In this document: piece by piece, positions 9,213-18,600 of the stretch
Numbering within the stretch: the stretch's first letter is position 1
Layout: each line of letters opens with the position of its first letter
NCBI GenBank assembly: GCA_965212165.1
Contig: OZ243096.1
Span: 1,550,001 to 1,614,000 of the forward strand
DNA length: 64,000 bases
Source of the DNA: RHLJ01 sp965212165
Lineage (GTDB): Bacteria; Bacteroidota; Rhodothermia; Balneolales; Balneolaceae
Direction of reading: 5' to 3'
Position numbers and translations under genes: made by a program
Notes under the pieces: generated by a model
Seen by the model: the letters and a program-made list of their open reading frames with translations, nothing else
Told to the model about the DNA's origin: nothing
Databases searched by the model: none

Positions 9213-9770
9213 ATGTCCATAATTATTGGATTAGGAAATGTTGGACAAGAATACGACGGAACCCGGCATAATATCGGCTTTGATGTACTTGATGATTTAG
9301 CAAACACTCTTTCTATTGATTTTGGAGCTGGAAACGGCCCATTTGTCGTAGCTGAGGGTAGATATAAAGGGCGAAAAATAGTGTTGATTAAACCCACAAA
9401 CTATATGAATAGAAGTGGGACAGCAGTTAAAAAAGCCTTAGCTAAATACAAAATAGAAAGAAAAGATTGTCTTGTGATTTACGATGACTTAAACCTGCCA
9501 ATTGGTTCAATACGGATGAAAGGGCAAGGAAGTGATGGTGGTCATAATGGTATAGCAGATATTAATGAGAAGTTGGGAAGTAGAGAATTTCCTAGACTAC
9601 GAATTGGTATTGGAAATGATTTTAAAAGAGGGCAACAAGTAGATTACGTACTGTCGCCATTTGATGAATCAGAAATGGTTGAAGTACAATCTTCAGTCAA
9701 AAAAGCTCACGATGCTGCTCTTGCTTTCGTGAATTTAGGTCTTGAAAGAGCAATGAATTTTTTTAATTAA
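9213..9770 (+). CDS. pth: Peptidyl-tRNA hydrolase
   Basis: Releases peptides from prematurely dropped peptidyl-tRNA. At 185 aa it has normal family length. Active-site features are present: GLGNVGQEYDGTRHNIGF (catalytic His in TRHN), KPTNYMNRSG, VIYDDLNLPIG with the conserved Asp, and GSDGGHNGIADI. The usual GLGNPG is GLGNVG here, a mild variant. It lies 25 bases after rplY and 47 bases before the pyrophosphatase, probably one transcript. Confidence 0.95.
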   Translation: MSIIIGLGNVGQEYDGTRHNIGFDVLDDLANTLSIDFGAGNGPFVVAEGRYKGRKIVLIKPTNYMNRSGTAVKKALAKYKIERKDCLVIYDDLNLPIGSIRMKGQGSDGGHNGIADINEKLGSREFPRLRIGIGNDFKRGQQVDYVLSPFDESEMVEVQSSVKKAHDAALAFVNLGLERAMNFFN

Positions 9771-9817
9771 GTTCCCGGGGTAATCGGGGAATAACGTAAA
9801 CTAACACAAGCGGAATT

Positions 9818-12028
9818 ATGAACAACATAATCTATTTTTCACTTGCGGCAGGAGTAATTGCTCTTATTTTCACCGCAATAAAATCTTCTTGGGTAACCAA
9901 ACAAGAAGTAGGTACCGAGAGAATGGGCCGTATTGCAGATAGTATTGCTGCAGGCGCGATGGCATTCCTAAAAGCTGAATACAGAGTTCTAGCAATATTT
10001 GTTGCTGTTGTAGCAATCATTTTAGCTTTAAGTGCTGATCCAGTTACATCAAGTTGGATGGTATCTATATCGTTTATTGTTGGTGCAATTTGTTCAGGTC
10101 TAGCTGGCTTTATTGGAATGAAAGTTGCAACAAAAGCGAATGTAAGAACTACAAATGCTGCACGTACAAGTTTAGGAAAAGGGCTTGAAGTTGCTTTTGC
10201 AGGTGGTTCAGTAATGGGACTTGGAGTAGTAGGTTTAGGAGTTCTTGGCCTTTCAATACTCCTTTTCACTTTTTCTAATATTTTTGGAATTGAAGGTTCT
10301 AGTGCAGTAAATAAAGTACTTGCAGTAGTAACTGGTTTTTCATTTGGAGCGTCTTCAATCGCTCTTTTCGCACGCGTTGGTGGTGGTATTTATACCAAAG
10401 CAGCGGATGTCGGAGCTGACCTTGTAGGTAAAGTAGAAGCTGGTATTCCAGAAGATCACCCTTTAAACCCTGCAACAATTGCAGATAATGTTGGTGATAA
10501 TGTTGGTGATGTTGCTGGTATGGGTGCCGATCTTTTTGAATCTTTTGTAGGATCAATTATTGGTACTATGGTTCTTGGAGCTGCTTTCATGACAGTTGAT
10601 TCTTGGAGCGATAATTTTGAAGGTCTTTCTGCAGTTTTACTTCCGTTAGTACTTGCAGGAACTGGAATCTTTACTTCAATTTTAGGAACTTTTTTAGTAA
10701 GAGTAAAAGAAGGTGGTGATCCACAAAAAGCATTAAACTTCGGTGAATTTGCTTCTGCTATTGTTATGCTAGTTGCTTCATTTTTTATTATTCAGTGGAT
10801 GCTTCCAGCTACATGGACTTTTGATGGAAAGGAATTTACTAGCATGGGTGTTTTCTGGGCTACTATTTTTGGTTTAGCTTCAGGTTTACTGATTGGATTA
10901 ATTACTGAGCACTATACGGGTACAGGTACTAAGCCAGTTCTCTCTATAGTAAAGCAATCAATCACTGGTTCAGCTACAAATATTATTGCTGGTTTAGGAG
11001 TTGGTATGATTTCAACTGCAATTCCAATCCTAATTATTGCAACTGCAATTATTGGAGCATATAGCTTTGCTGGACTTTATGGTATTGCAATTGCTGCTGT
11101 TGGTATGCTAGCTAATACTGGTATCCAATTAGCAGTTGATGCTTACGGTCCTGTTTCTGATAACGCAGGTGGTATCGCTGAAATGGCAGACCTTCCACCA
11201 GAAGTACGTGAGCGTACTGATAAATTAGATGCTGTTGGAAATACAACTGCTGCTATTGGTAAAGGTTTCGCGATTGGTTCTGCAGCTCTTACCGCATTAG
11301 CCCTATTTGCAGCGTTTGTTACTGCTTATAATGCTACTCACGAAGTACAGTTAGAAGGTATTGATGTATTAGTTCCTTCTGTAATGGCAGCTCTCTTTGT
11401 AGGTGCTATGCTTCCATTCTTATTCTCAGCTCTATCTATGAATGCTGTAGGTCGTGCTGCAATGGCTATGATCGAAGAAGTACGTCGTCAGTTTAAAGAT
11501 ATTCCTGAATTAAGAGCTGCTCTTGATGTAATGAATAAAAACGGCGAGAAAGAATATGCAGATTGGACAGACGCTGATAAAGCTACTTTTGATGCTGCAG
11601 ATGGCAAAGCTGAATATGAAAAATGTGTTGAGATATCTACAACCGCTTCTATTCGCGAAATGGTACTACCTGGCCTTCTAGCTGTTATAGTTCCAGTATT
11701 GTTTGGCTTTGTTCCAGGTTTCATTAGTGATGATCCAACATTAGGTGCACAAATGCTTGGTGGTCTTCTAGCAGGTGTAACTTCTGCAGGTGTATTGATG
11801 GCTTTGTTCCAGTCTAATGCAGGTGGTGCTTGGGATAACGCAAAGAAAATGATTGAAGAAGGTGTTGAGATAGACGGTGTTCAATATGGTAAGGGCTCTG
11901 AGCCGCATAAAGCTGCCGTTGTTGGTGATACTGTAGGTGATCCTTTCAAAGATACTTCAGGTCCATCATTAAACATTCTTCTTAAGTTGATGTCGGTTGT
12001 AGCACTTGTAATCGCTACTATGATTTAA
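9818..12028 (+). CDS. hppA: Membrane-bound cation-pumping pyrophosphatase, K+-dependent type
   Basis: Integral membrane pump (736 aa, about 16 helices) that couples pyrophosphate hydrolysis to H+ and/or Na+ export. Substrate-site motifs are clear: GGGIYTKAADVGADLVGKVE, a second acidic cluster DNVGDNVGDVAGMGADLFES, and the C-terminal GDTVGDPFKDTSGPSLN. In GNTTAAIGKGFAIGSA the position that is Lys in K+-independent enzymes is Ala, which in this family marks K+-dependent pumps. Whether it moves H+, Na+ or both is not decided by what I can read. Placement after prs fits use of biosynthetic pyrophosphate. Confidence 0.95.
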   Translation: MNNIIYFSLAAGVIALIFTAIKSSWVTKQEVGTERMGRIADSIAAGAMAFLKAEYRVLAIFVAVVAIILALSADPVTSSWMVSISFIVGAICSGLAGFIGMKVATKANVRTTNAARTSLGKGLEVAFAGGSVMGLGVVGLGVLGLSILLFTFSNIFGIEGSSAVNKVLAVVTGFSFGASSIALFARVGGGIYTKAADVGADLVGKVEAGIPEDHPLNPATIADNVGDNVGDVAGMGADLFESFVGSIIGTMVLGAAFMTVDSWSDNFEGLSAVLLPLVLAGTGIFTSILGTFLVRVKEGGDPQKALNFGEFASAIVMLVASFFIIQWMLPATWTFDGKEFTSMGVFWATIFGLASGLLIGLITEHYTGTGTKPVLSIVKQSITGSATNIIAGLGVGMISTAIPILIIATAIIGAYSFAGLYGIAIAAVGMLANTGIQLAVDAYGPVSDNAGGIAEMADLPPEVRERTDKLDAVGNTTAAIGKGFAIGSAALTALALFAAFVTAYNATHEVQLEGIDVLVPSVMAALFVGAMLPFLFSALSMNAVGRAAMAMIEEVRRQFKDIPELRAALDVMNKNGEKEYADWTDADKATFDAADGKAEYEKCVEISTTASIREMVLPGLLAVIVPVLFGFVPGFISDDPTLGAQMLGGLLAGVTSAGVLMALFQSNAGGAWDNAKKMIEEGVEIDGVQYGKGSEPHKAAVVGDTVGDPFKDTSGPSLNILLKLMSVVALVIATMI

Positions 12029-12053
12029 TCATCTTTTGAATTGAATTGAATTT

Positions 12054-12090
12054 AATCCCGATCTCAAGAAATTGTGATCGGGATTTTTTT
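12054..12090 (+). terminator. Intrinsic terminator after hppA
   Basis: Perfect 10-bp arms AATCCCGATC (12054-12063) and GATCGGGATT (12076-12085), loop of 12, followed by a T run to 12090. It closes the prs-rplY-pth-hppA transcript. Confidence 0.9.
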
Positions 12091-12097
12091 ATAATAT

Positions 12098-12136
12098 AAC
12101 CCATAAAGGTAATTAATTAATTACACCTTTTGGGTT
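12098..12136. promoter_or_regulatory. Inverted repeat ahead of the hypothetical/feo genes
   Basis: AACCCATAAAGGT (12098-12110) is the reverse complement of ACCTTTTGGGTT (12125-12136) apart from one bulged T, with a 14-base A/T spacer (AATTAATTAATTAC). There is no T run to make it a terminator. It ends 17 bases before the ATG of the 209-aa gene, so it could be an operator or a 5'-UTR hairpin. Confidence 0.5.
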
Positions 12137-12153
12137 AAAAGAAAAAGTAAATT

Positions 12154-12783
12154 ATGCCTCAAACTGATATTCTAAAACTAATATTTCATCATGATCAGCG
12201 TCTAGATGATTTAGCACCTTCTGAGGAAGCTACTGATAAAAATCCATTGGCGGCATTTACAAAACCTGATCCAACATATTCTACGTTATATTTCTCAGGA
12301 ACGGATTTAGAAAATGAGAAATATGGTATCAATGTACTTTCAAACTACGATGATTTTCTAATTGCAATAGAAAACGGATTTGAAGGATTGTCTTTAAATA
12401 CGAAGAATGGAAAGCATGTTTCATTGAAATTGGCAATTCATGACTTAGAAATGAATGAAGCCATAGTTATTACGAATGATGAAGTCGAATCAAATATCAT
12501 ACATTCATTTACTAGAAAAATTCTTCGAGATGTTCTAGAAAAAGGTTGGATCATTCTATATAAAAGAGAAGCAAAGAATGGATTTGATATTCATTTCTTT
12601 AGCAAAGAAAATATATACATCAGATTCTTCTATAATCTTCAAGGAATGTTACCAGAAGCTTTTCGTTTTTTTTCCATCAATGGGAAACGCCTTTCATCTG
12701 AGAAAAAATTCTATTTTGAAACTTGGTCTCTTGCTAAACCACCTCATGGGTTTGAGGAAGTATTTCCAGAATCTGTACTCTGA
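12154..12783 (+). CDS. Hypothetical protein, 209 aa, upstream of feo genes
   Basis: I do not recognise this protein. It has no signal peptide or membrane segment and looks like a mixed alpha/beta soluble protein. The sequence GWIILYKREAKNGFDIHFFSKENIYIRFF is rich in aromatic strands, and EAFRFFSINGKRLSS follows. It stands between the hppA terminator and the feo cluster, 81 bases before the first feoA-like gene, and could be the first gene of that transcript. The strand direction and codon use fit its neighbours. No iron-binding motif is visible. Confidence 0.7.
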   Translation: MPQTDILKLIFHHDQRLDDLAPSEEATDKNPLAAFTKPDPTYSTLYFSGTDLENEKYGINVLSNYDDFLIAIENGFEGLSLNTKNGKHVSLKLAIHDLEMNEAIVITNDEVESNIIHSFTRKILRDVLEKGWIILYKREAKNGFDIHFFSKENIYIRFFYNLQGMLPEAFRFFSINGKRLSSEKKFYFETWSLAKPPHGFEEVFPESVL

Positions 12784-12864
12784 AAAATCAAAAAAAGGGT
12801 TCATTTAAAGAATAGAAATCTTTATCTTTATTTAGATCATTTTTAAATAAGAGATTTTCACTGA

Positions 12865-13086
12865 ATGATGCACCCCTTAAATACTAGTAAAGAAGGCGAA
12901 GAAATAGTATTTCGCTGTTTCGACTGTAACTGTGATGATGTTTGTCGTTTAAACGAATTAGGGTGCGTCGAAGGCGCAAATGGGAAAATTATTTCTAATC
13001 AGAAAAATATTATTCTACAAGTTGGTGAATCTCGTTTGGCAATTGCAGAGAATTTGGCAAAATCTATTCTTGTAAGTCCTATCTAG
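12865..13086 (+). CDS. FeoA-like protein with N-terminal cysteine cluster
   Basis: A 73-aa protein ending in a FeoA/SH3-like half (LNELGCVEGANGKIISNQKN, LQVGESRLAIAENLAKSILV) that mirrors the next gene. Unlike normal FeoA it carries a cysteine cluster near the N-terminus, FRCFDCNCDDVCRLNELGC, with six Cys in 18 residues. This suggests metal or Fe-S binding. FeoA proteins bind FeoB and modulate Fe2+ uptake. The start is at MM (12865 or 12868). It is 4 bases ahead of feoA. Confidence 0.78.
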   Translation: MMHPLNTSKEGEEIVFRCFDCNCDDVCRLNELGCVEGANGKIISNQKNIILQVGESRLAIAENLAKSILVSPI

Positions 13087-13090
13087 GATT

Positions 13091-13315
13091 ATGGATATAC
13101 TACTATCAGACATTCATAATTCACAAAAAGTACAAGTCAAAAATATAACAGGCGTTGATACCACCCGTTTACTTGAAATGGGAATAACTCCTGGTATAAC
13201 ATTAGAAATTATTCGAAGAGCACCACTAGGATTTCCGATGGAAATCAAAATTAGAGGTTATCTACTTTCTTTAAGAGAATCAGAAGCGAAATGTATTATT
13301 GTTGAGGATATTTGA
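13091..13315 (+). CDS. feoA: Ferrous iron transport protein A
   Basis: A 74-aa cytosolic SH3-like protein of the FeoA family. Signature segments are LLEMGITPGITLEIIRRAPLG, then PMEIKIRGYLLSLRESEAKCIIVED, the standard FeoA pattern in which a glycine-bounded loop precedes an RxxEA helix. It interacts with FeoB at the inner membrane. Its TGA overlaps the feoB ATG by one base (TGATG), implying coupled translation. Confidence 0.92.
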   Translation: MDILLSDIHNSQKVQVKNITGVDTTRLLEMGITPGITLEIIRRAPLGFPMEIKIRGYLLSLRESEAKCIIVEDI

Positions 13316-15435
13316 TGAATAACAATCCTTTAACTATAGCTTTAATTGGAAATCCAAACACTGGCAAGTCTACTATATTTAATGTACTAACAGGGCTTAG
13401 GCAAAAGATTGCAAATTACCCTGGTATTACTGTTGAGCGAAAAGTTGGAACCACAATAATAGGTGGTGTTTTGCATAAAGTAATAGATCTCCCAGGAGCA
13501 TACAGTCTCAATTATAAGAAATTAGATGAGCGTATCGCATATGAAGCTTTGATTGGAAGCTATGAGTATGAAGAAGTTCCTGATTTGGTTCTTGTAGTTG
13601 TTGACTCAAGTAATCTCGATCGAAATCTCTATTTAGCAACTCAGATCATGGATTTGAACATCCCAATGATTCTAGTATTAAATATGACTGATGTTGCGGA
13701 AGATAGAGGGATCACTATAAACCCTGAAACGATATCCGAAACATTAGGAATTCCTGTTCTAGCTATTTCGGCAAAGAATAAGACTGATGTGGAAATCCTA
13801 AAAGATGAAATTCAAAAATTTGAATTAGAAGCACCTCGACCATTGAAATGGGTTCCAGATGAAACACTTTTTGATGCGATGAAACTGGTGATTGATGATT
13901 GGATTATACCTCATACCAATATACCTGAGAATGCCAGATATATTGAAGCTCTTAGATTGATAAGCGAAGGAGAATTTATAGGAGCGTTTTACACTTTCGA
14001 AGAAGCTGAAAAAGGAAAAAAAATTATTACTAAAGCTAGAGGGATGATTGAGCAGCAGGGTGGAAACCCAATGGCTGTAGAGGTTCTTCGTAGATATAAT
14101 TTTATTGGAGAATGTACGTCTGAAGCTTCAAAACAGACAAAACAGTTTGAGAAAACATTAACCGATAAAATTGATTCTGTTGTAACACATAAAGTTGCAG
14201 GTCCCTTTATTTTTGTGGCTGTTCTTTTATTTATGTTCCAAGCCATTTTTTCTTGGGCAACTCCATTTATGGATATGATTGACCTTCTTTTTGTTGAAGG
14301 TGGGGCATGGGTTTCGAATGCACTACCTGAGGGTATGTTAAACGATTTACTTGTTGATGGAGTAATTGCTGGGTTAGGTGGTGTAGTTATATTTCTACCG
14401 CAAATCTTATTTCTATTCTTCTTTATTTACATTTTAGAAGGAACTGGATATATGGCTCGTGCGGCCTTTGTAATGGATGGTTTCATGACAAAAGTGGGTT
14501 TACATGGAAGATCAGTAGTTCCTCTGATGTCTGGCTTTGCATGTGCTATTCCAGGAATAATGGCTGCAAGAACTATTGAGAATTGGAGAGATCGAATAAT
14601 TACAATAATGGTTCTTCCATTTATGGCCTGCTCAGCTAGGCTTCCCGTTTATGCATTATTGATAGCCGCATTTATACCACCAACTACAGTTTTAGGTGTG
14701 TTTACTCTACAAGGAGTTACGTTCTTTGGGTTATACTTTTTTGGAATATTTATGGCTGTATTAGCTGCAGCTGTGATGAAGAAAATATTCCCAAGTGGAC
14801 AACAAACTCCATTTATAATGGAATTACCTAGTTATAAAATGCCAAAGTGGTCTGTTGTATTTCAAAATACAGCTGAACGTGGGAAAGTTTTTATTACAGA
14901 AGCAGGAAAGATCATTGTAGCAATTTCGATTGTACTTTGGTTTCTCGCGTCATTCCCAAAAGTAGGAAATGTAGAATTTGTATCAGAAGCGAATAGTGAA
15001 GAATCTTTTGAATCTTATCAACTTCGACATAGCTATGCAGGGAAGTTTGGTCAAATAATAGAACCTTCTATAGAACCATTAGGGTTTGATTGGAAAATTG
15101 GGATTGCACTCTTGACATCTTTTGCAGCAAGAGAGGTAATGGTTGGTACTCTAAATACTATTTATAGTATTGAAGAAGGAGATGAAGTGAATGAAACCCT
15201 CAAAGAAAAACTTATTAACGATATAAATCCTGAAACAGGAAAACCAGTCTATTCTATAGCAACTGCAATTTCTCTAATGATTTTCTTTGCATTAGCAATG
15301 CAATGTATGAGTACTATTGCAATAGTCAGACGAGAAACCAACTCTTGGAAATGGCCTGTTGCTATGTTTACCTATATGACTGTATTAGCGTATATGTGTT
15401 CCTTTATTGCATTTCAGATTGGGAGTAATTGGTAA
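13315..15435 (+). CDS. feoB: Ferrous iron transporter B
   Basis: Inner-membrane Fe2+ transporter with an N-terminal G-protein domain. G motifs seen: GNPNTGKST (G1), NYPGITVERKVG (G2 region), DLPGAY (G3), LNMTD (G4). The membrane part has the two inverted gate motifs GFACAIPGIMAAR and FMACSARLPVY with conserved Cys residues. Length (706 aa) is normal. The frame also permits a TTG at 13312, but ATG at 13315, overlapping the feoA stop, is preferred. The stop TAA overlaps the ATG of the 45-aa peptide by one base. Confidence 0.95.
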   Translation: MNNNPLTIALIGNPNTGKSTIFNVLTGLRQKIANYPGITVERKVGTTIIGGVLHKVIDLPGAYSLNYKKLDERIAYEALIGSYEYEEVPDLVLVVVDSSNLDRNLYLATQIMDLNIPMILVLNMTDVAEDRGITINPETISETLGIPVLAISAKNKTDVEILKDEIQKFELEAPRPLKWVPDETLFDAMKLVIDDWIIPHTNIPENARYIEALRLISEGEFIGAFYTFEEAEKGKKIITKARGMIEQQGGNPMAVEVLRRYNFIGECTSEASKQTKQFEKTLTDKIDSVVTHKVAGPFIFVAVLLFMFQAIFSWATPFMDMIDLLFVEGGAWVSNALPEGMLNDLLVDGVIAGLGGVVIFLPQILFLFFFIYILEGTGYMARAAFVMDGFMTKVGLHGRSVVPLMSGFACAIPGIMAARTIENWRDRIITIMVLPFMACSARLPVYALLIAAFIPPTTVLGVFTLQGVTFFGLYFFGIFMAVLAAAVMKKIFPSGQQTPFIMELPSYKMPKWSVVFQNTAERGKVFITEAGKIIVAISIVLWFLASFPKVGNVEFVSEANSEESFESYQLRHSYAGKFGQIIEPSIEPLGFDWKIGIALLTSFAAREVMVGTLNTIYSIEEGDEVNETLKEKLINDINPETGKPVYSIATAISLMIFFALAMQCMSTIAIVRRETNSWKWPVAMFTYMTVLAYMCSFIAFQIGSNW

Positions 15436-15572
15436 TGGAGCTAGATTTTCAAACTGGGGTAGCGTTTGGAATGCTTGCCATTGTTGTAGTTTATCTAGTT
15501 AATAGATATGTAATTAAACCGTTAAAGAGTAAGTCATCAGAGCATGACTGTGGACCTGATTGCAATTGTTAA
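15435..15572 (+). CDS. FeoB-associated Cys-rich membrane protein, 45 aa
   Basis: A small reading frame whose ATG overlaps the feoB stop (TAATG). It encodes one transmembrane helix (GVAFGMLAIVVVYLVNRYVI, about 8-27), a basic stretch, and a Cys-rich tail CGPDCNC at the very end. This layout matches the FeoB-associated Cys-rich membrane protein family, which is proposed to help FeoB in the way FeoC does in enterics. Position, overlap and tail make a real gene likely despite the short length. Confidence 0.85.
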   Translation: MELDFQTGVAFGMLAIVVVYLVNRYVIKPLKSKSSEHDCGPDCNC

Positions 15573-15581
15573 TAAAATAAA

Positions 15582-15606
15582 AAAGCCTCTATAAAATAGA
15601 GGCTTT
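15582..15606. terminator. Bidirectional terminator between feo cluster and amidohydrolase
   Basis: Perfect 11-bp arms AAAGCCTCTAT (15582-15592) and ATAGAGGCTTT (15596-15606) with a 3-base loop. T-rich flanks lie on both sides, the stronger run on the minus strand. It sits between two convergent genes. Confidence 0.88.
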
Positions 15607-15616
15607 AATTTTGTTA

Positions 15617-18600
15617 TTAATCTTTTATACCTGGCACTCCACTTGGACCGGTATTTTGCCACCAAAAGGTTCCTAATTCTTTCTTCATTGGGAATACTTG
15701 ATCTAATGTATTGGCATTATATAATCTTCCATTTTTCATTATATAACTTACCGAATTCGAATTCCTGATATCCTGTAAAGGGTCTCTATCTAGGATAACA
15801 AAATCGGCTAACTTTCCAGATTCAATAGTACCTAAATCCCTTTCTAAACCAATGGCTTTAGCTCCATGAATAGTTGCAACTTTTAACGCATCATGCTCAC
15901 TTAATCCACCACTTTGAATTGCCCATAACTCCCAATGGAATCCAAGACCTTGTAATTGGCCATGACTACCAACACCAGCTACTCCACCTTTTTCAACAAT
16001 ATCTTTCAGAACTTTAGATTGCTCTTCATGAACATATTCTTCTTCCATAAACCAGCCAGCATTTCGTCGTCTGGATCTGGAATCTAGATTCTCATGAGGC
16101 ATAAAATAATTCAATTTAGGATCATCGTGAGGTCTTTCTAATGCATAGAAATAATTTTCAGTCCATGGACCACCGTAAGCCACTAAAAGTGTTGGTGTAT
16201 ACGCTGTATTTGAATAGGCTACTAAATCTGTCACATCGCTATATAATGGGAATACAGGAAATGAATGTTCGTGACCAGGATATCCATCAATAACTTGAGT
16301 AAGGTTTTCTTTAAAATCTAATCCGCCCTCAGTTGTAGGCATGATTTTTTGTTCTCGAGAAGCTTGAATAATCCATTGTCTTTGCTCACGGTTACCAGCT
16401 CCATACATCTTTATAGTTTTAGTATTATAATAAGAGCTGTATCTCTTTAAAACATCCTGAGCATGTTCAAGATTCTTGATATTCTCACTACTAAAAACAC
16501 CAGGTCCAGTCGAATACACTCTTGGTCCTAATAATTCACCCGAATCAACTAAATCGCCATAAGTTAATACATCAGTAGTTGCTGTTTGAGGATCACGTGT
16601 TGTAATAACTCCAAAGGCAAGATTTGTCAAATATGACCAAAACTGTCCACGGTGTAGATTTACAGGATGTCGAAAATGAGCATGAGTATCAACAAATCCT
16701 GGGATAATTGTTTTACCACTCATATCCATTATTTCAGCTCCGGAAGGAATTGTAAACGAACCTCTTGCCCCAACTTCTTTTATTCTATTATTCTCAACAA
16801 GAATATCGGCATTTCGAATGATCTCATCTCCATTCATAGTAATAGCAGTCGCTCCACGAAGTACAATAATACCCTCAGGAGTATCTCGTTTAGCCTTTAC
16901 TTCAATGCGTTTTTCAAGAGGTTTGTAGCCTTCATCTTTTTTCTTTTCTTCTTTTACTTCCTCTACTTCTTCTTCATCAGAATCTATGGTCTCTTCTTTC
17001 TTTTTCTTTTCCATTTCTTTAGCTGAATCTACACTGTCTGTGTATGCTTCAGCATCATCTAGATTGAAACGGATATGAGCATTTCCTATTGACCAATGGA
17101 TATTATTTGCTTCCCAACCCCAAGCAGGGAATTGAGCACCTATATCAGTTAGTTTTTGTGTTGGAAATGAACTTGAGCCACCAACCCTGATTGTAGGTGC
17201 GTCACCGCCAACTTGCGGTACAGTCACCACATAAAGATCATACCCAAGTTGAGCTAAAGCTTGGTCGCCTTCTGGTGCCATTCTTATCCAAGATGCTCTT
17301 GGACTAAATGAGGAGCCTGGAGCTGGGCTTCCCTGAACCTTGAGATGTTCTTTTTCATCAGTACCATCCCATCTAATTGATGTAAGACCATTAGAACTGG
17401 ATAAGAAAATTCTATCATTATTTTTAACAAAATGAGGATTTGATCGACCATTAGTAAAGCTAATAAAATTGTCTGTACCACCATCAGCACTGATCCATAC
17501 TAAATTTGAAGTACCTCTAAAAGCTGTTCTTTGGGTAGCGTTTCTAAAACCTTCAGAGTCGCCATTCACTAGAACAATTCTTTTACTATCATTACTCCAG
17601 GCTGGATGCTGATAAACTCCGTTATCTTTATTTAGTTGTTTTAATCCTTTGCCATTTGGTTTTACCTTATACACTTTTCCACCATCAGGTTGCCAAGTAA
17701 CAAATGCAATCCAATTGCCATCAGGCGACCAAACTGGTTGAGCTTGGGTTTCGTCAAGTGTTATCAGTTTCTTTGGTGTGCCGTTTGGAAATTCCATTGT
17801 ATAAATTTCATTCAAAGCAGTAAACGCAATCATCTTTCCATCTGGAGAAGGAACTGCGTCTCTAATTTGAGTGATAATAAACTCATCGCTATCTGAAATT
17901 GGATATTCAAAATCCAATTCAGGACCAAGTTCAATCTTACTATTTACGCTGAAAGGAATTTCAATTGATTCACCACCTTCTGTAGGGATTTTCCAAATCT
18001 TTCCCCCGTAAGATGTAACAACATATTTGTCATCAGGAGTAAAAGACATCCCAGGCAATACATCTCTTGATGCTCGGGATTCTTGATCATCATGTTGAAC
18101 AGGATAAGCTAACCATCGCTCACTACCAGTTTCTAAATCTCGTATTACAAGTCCAGTATGTTCATCATGACGGGTACCATATACTAGCCATTTCCCATTA
18201 TTTGAAGGAGTAGCTCTAAATGAAGATCCATATCTAGAAACTTGTGTTGCCATTTCTCCAGTTTCGCGATCGTAAGTAACGATACGGTATTGAGGAAGTG
18301 ACGCGTTATATTGCCACGAACCTGTTCTTCTTGAAAACCATATATATCTGCCATCGGGGCTAAACGCTCCTTCTGTCATTCTCATATTTCCTGGTTCTCT
18401 AACTAAAGCAGTACCAGAACCACCATCTATATGATACATCCAAATTTTATGATTACCAGGTGAATCTTTTGAAGCTATTATATACTTACCATCTGGAGCC
18501 CATTCTGGAGATTGGTATTCATTACTTTTACCACTAGTAATTTGCTTCAATTCCATTTCATCTGTAGAAAGATCAATAGTCCAAACTCCTTCACCTCCAG

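Noticed and set aside
12098..12136. Fur box upstream of feo
   Set aside because: The inverted repeat lacks the GATAATGATAATCATTATC pattern; called only a generic inverted repeat.
12578..12808. 76-aa plus-strand frame inside the 209-aa gene
   Set aside because: Shadow of the hypothetical gene in another frame, with low-complexity Lys/Ser-rich end.
16667..17026. 119-aa plus-strand frame over the charged linker of the amidohydrolase
   Set aside because: Phe/Tyr-rich translation is the complement of the Glu/Lys linker, not a protein.
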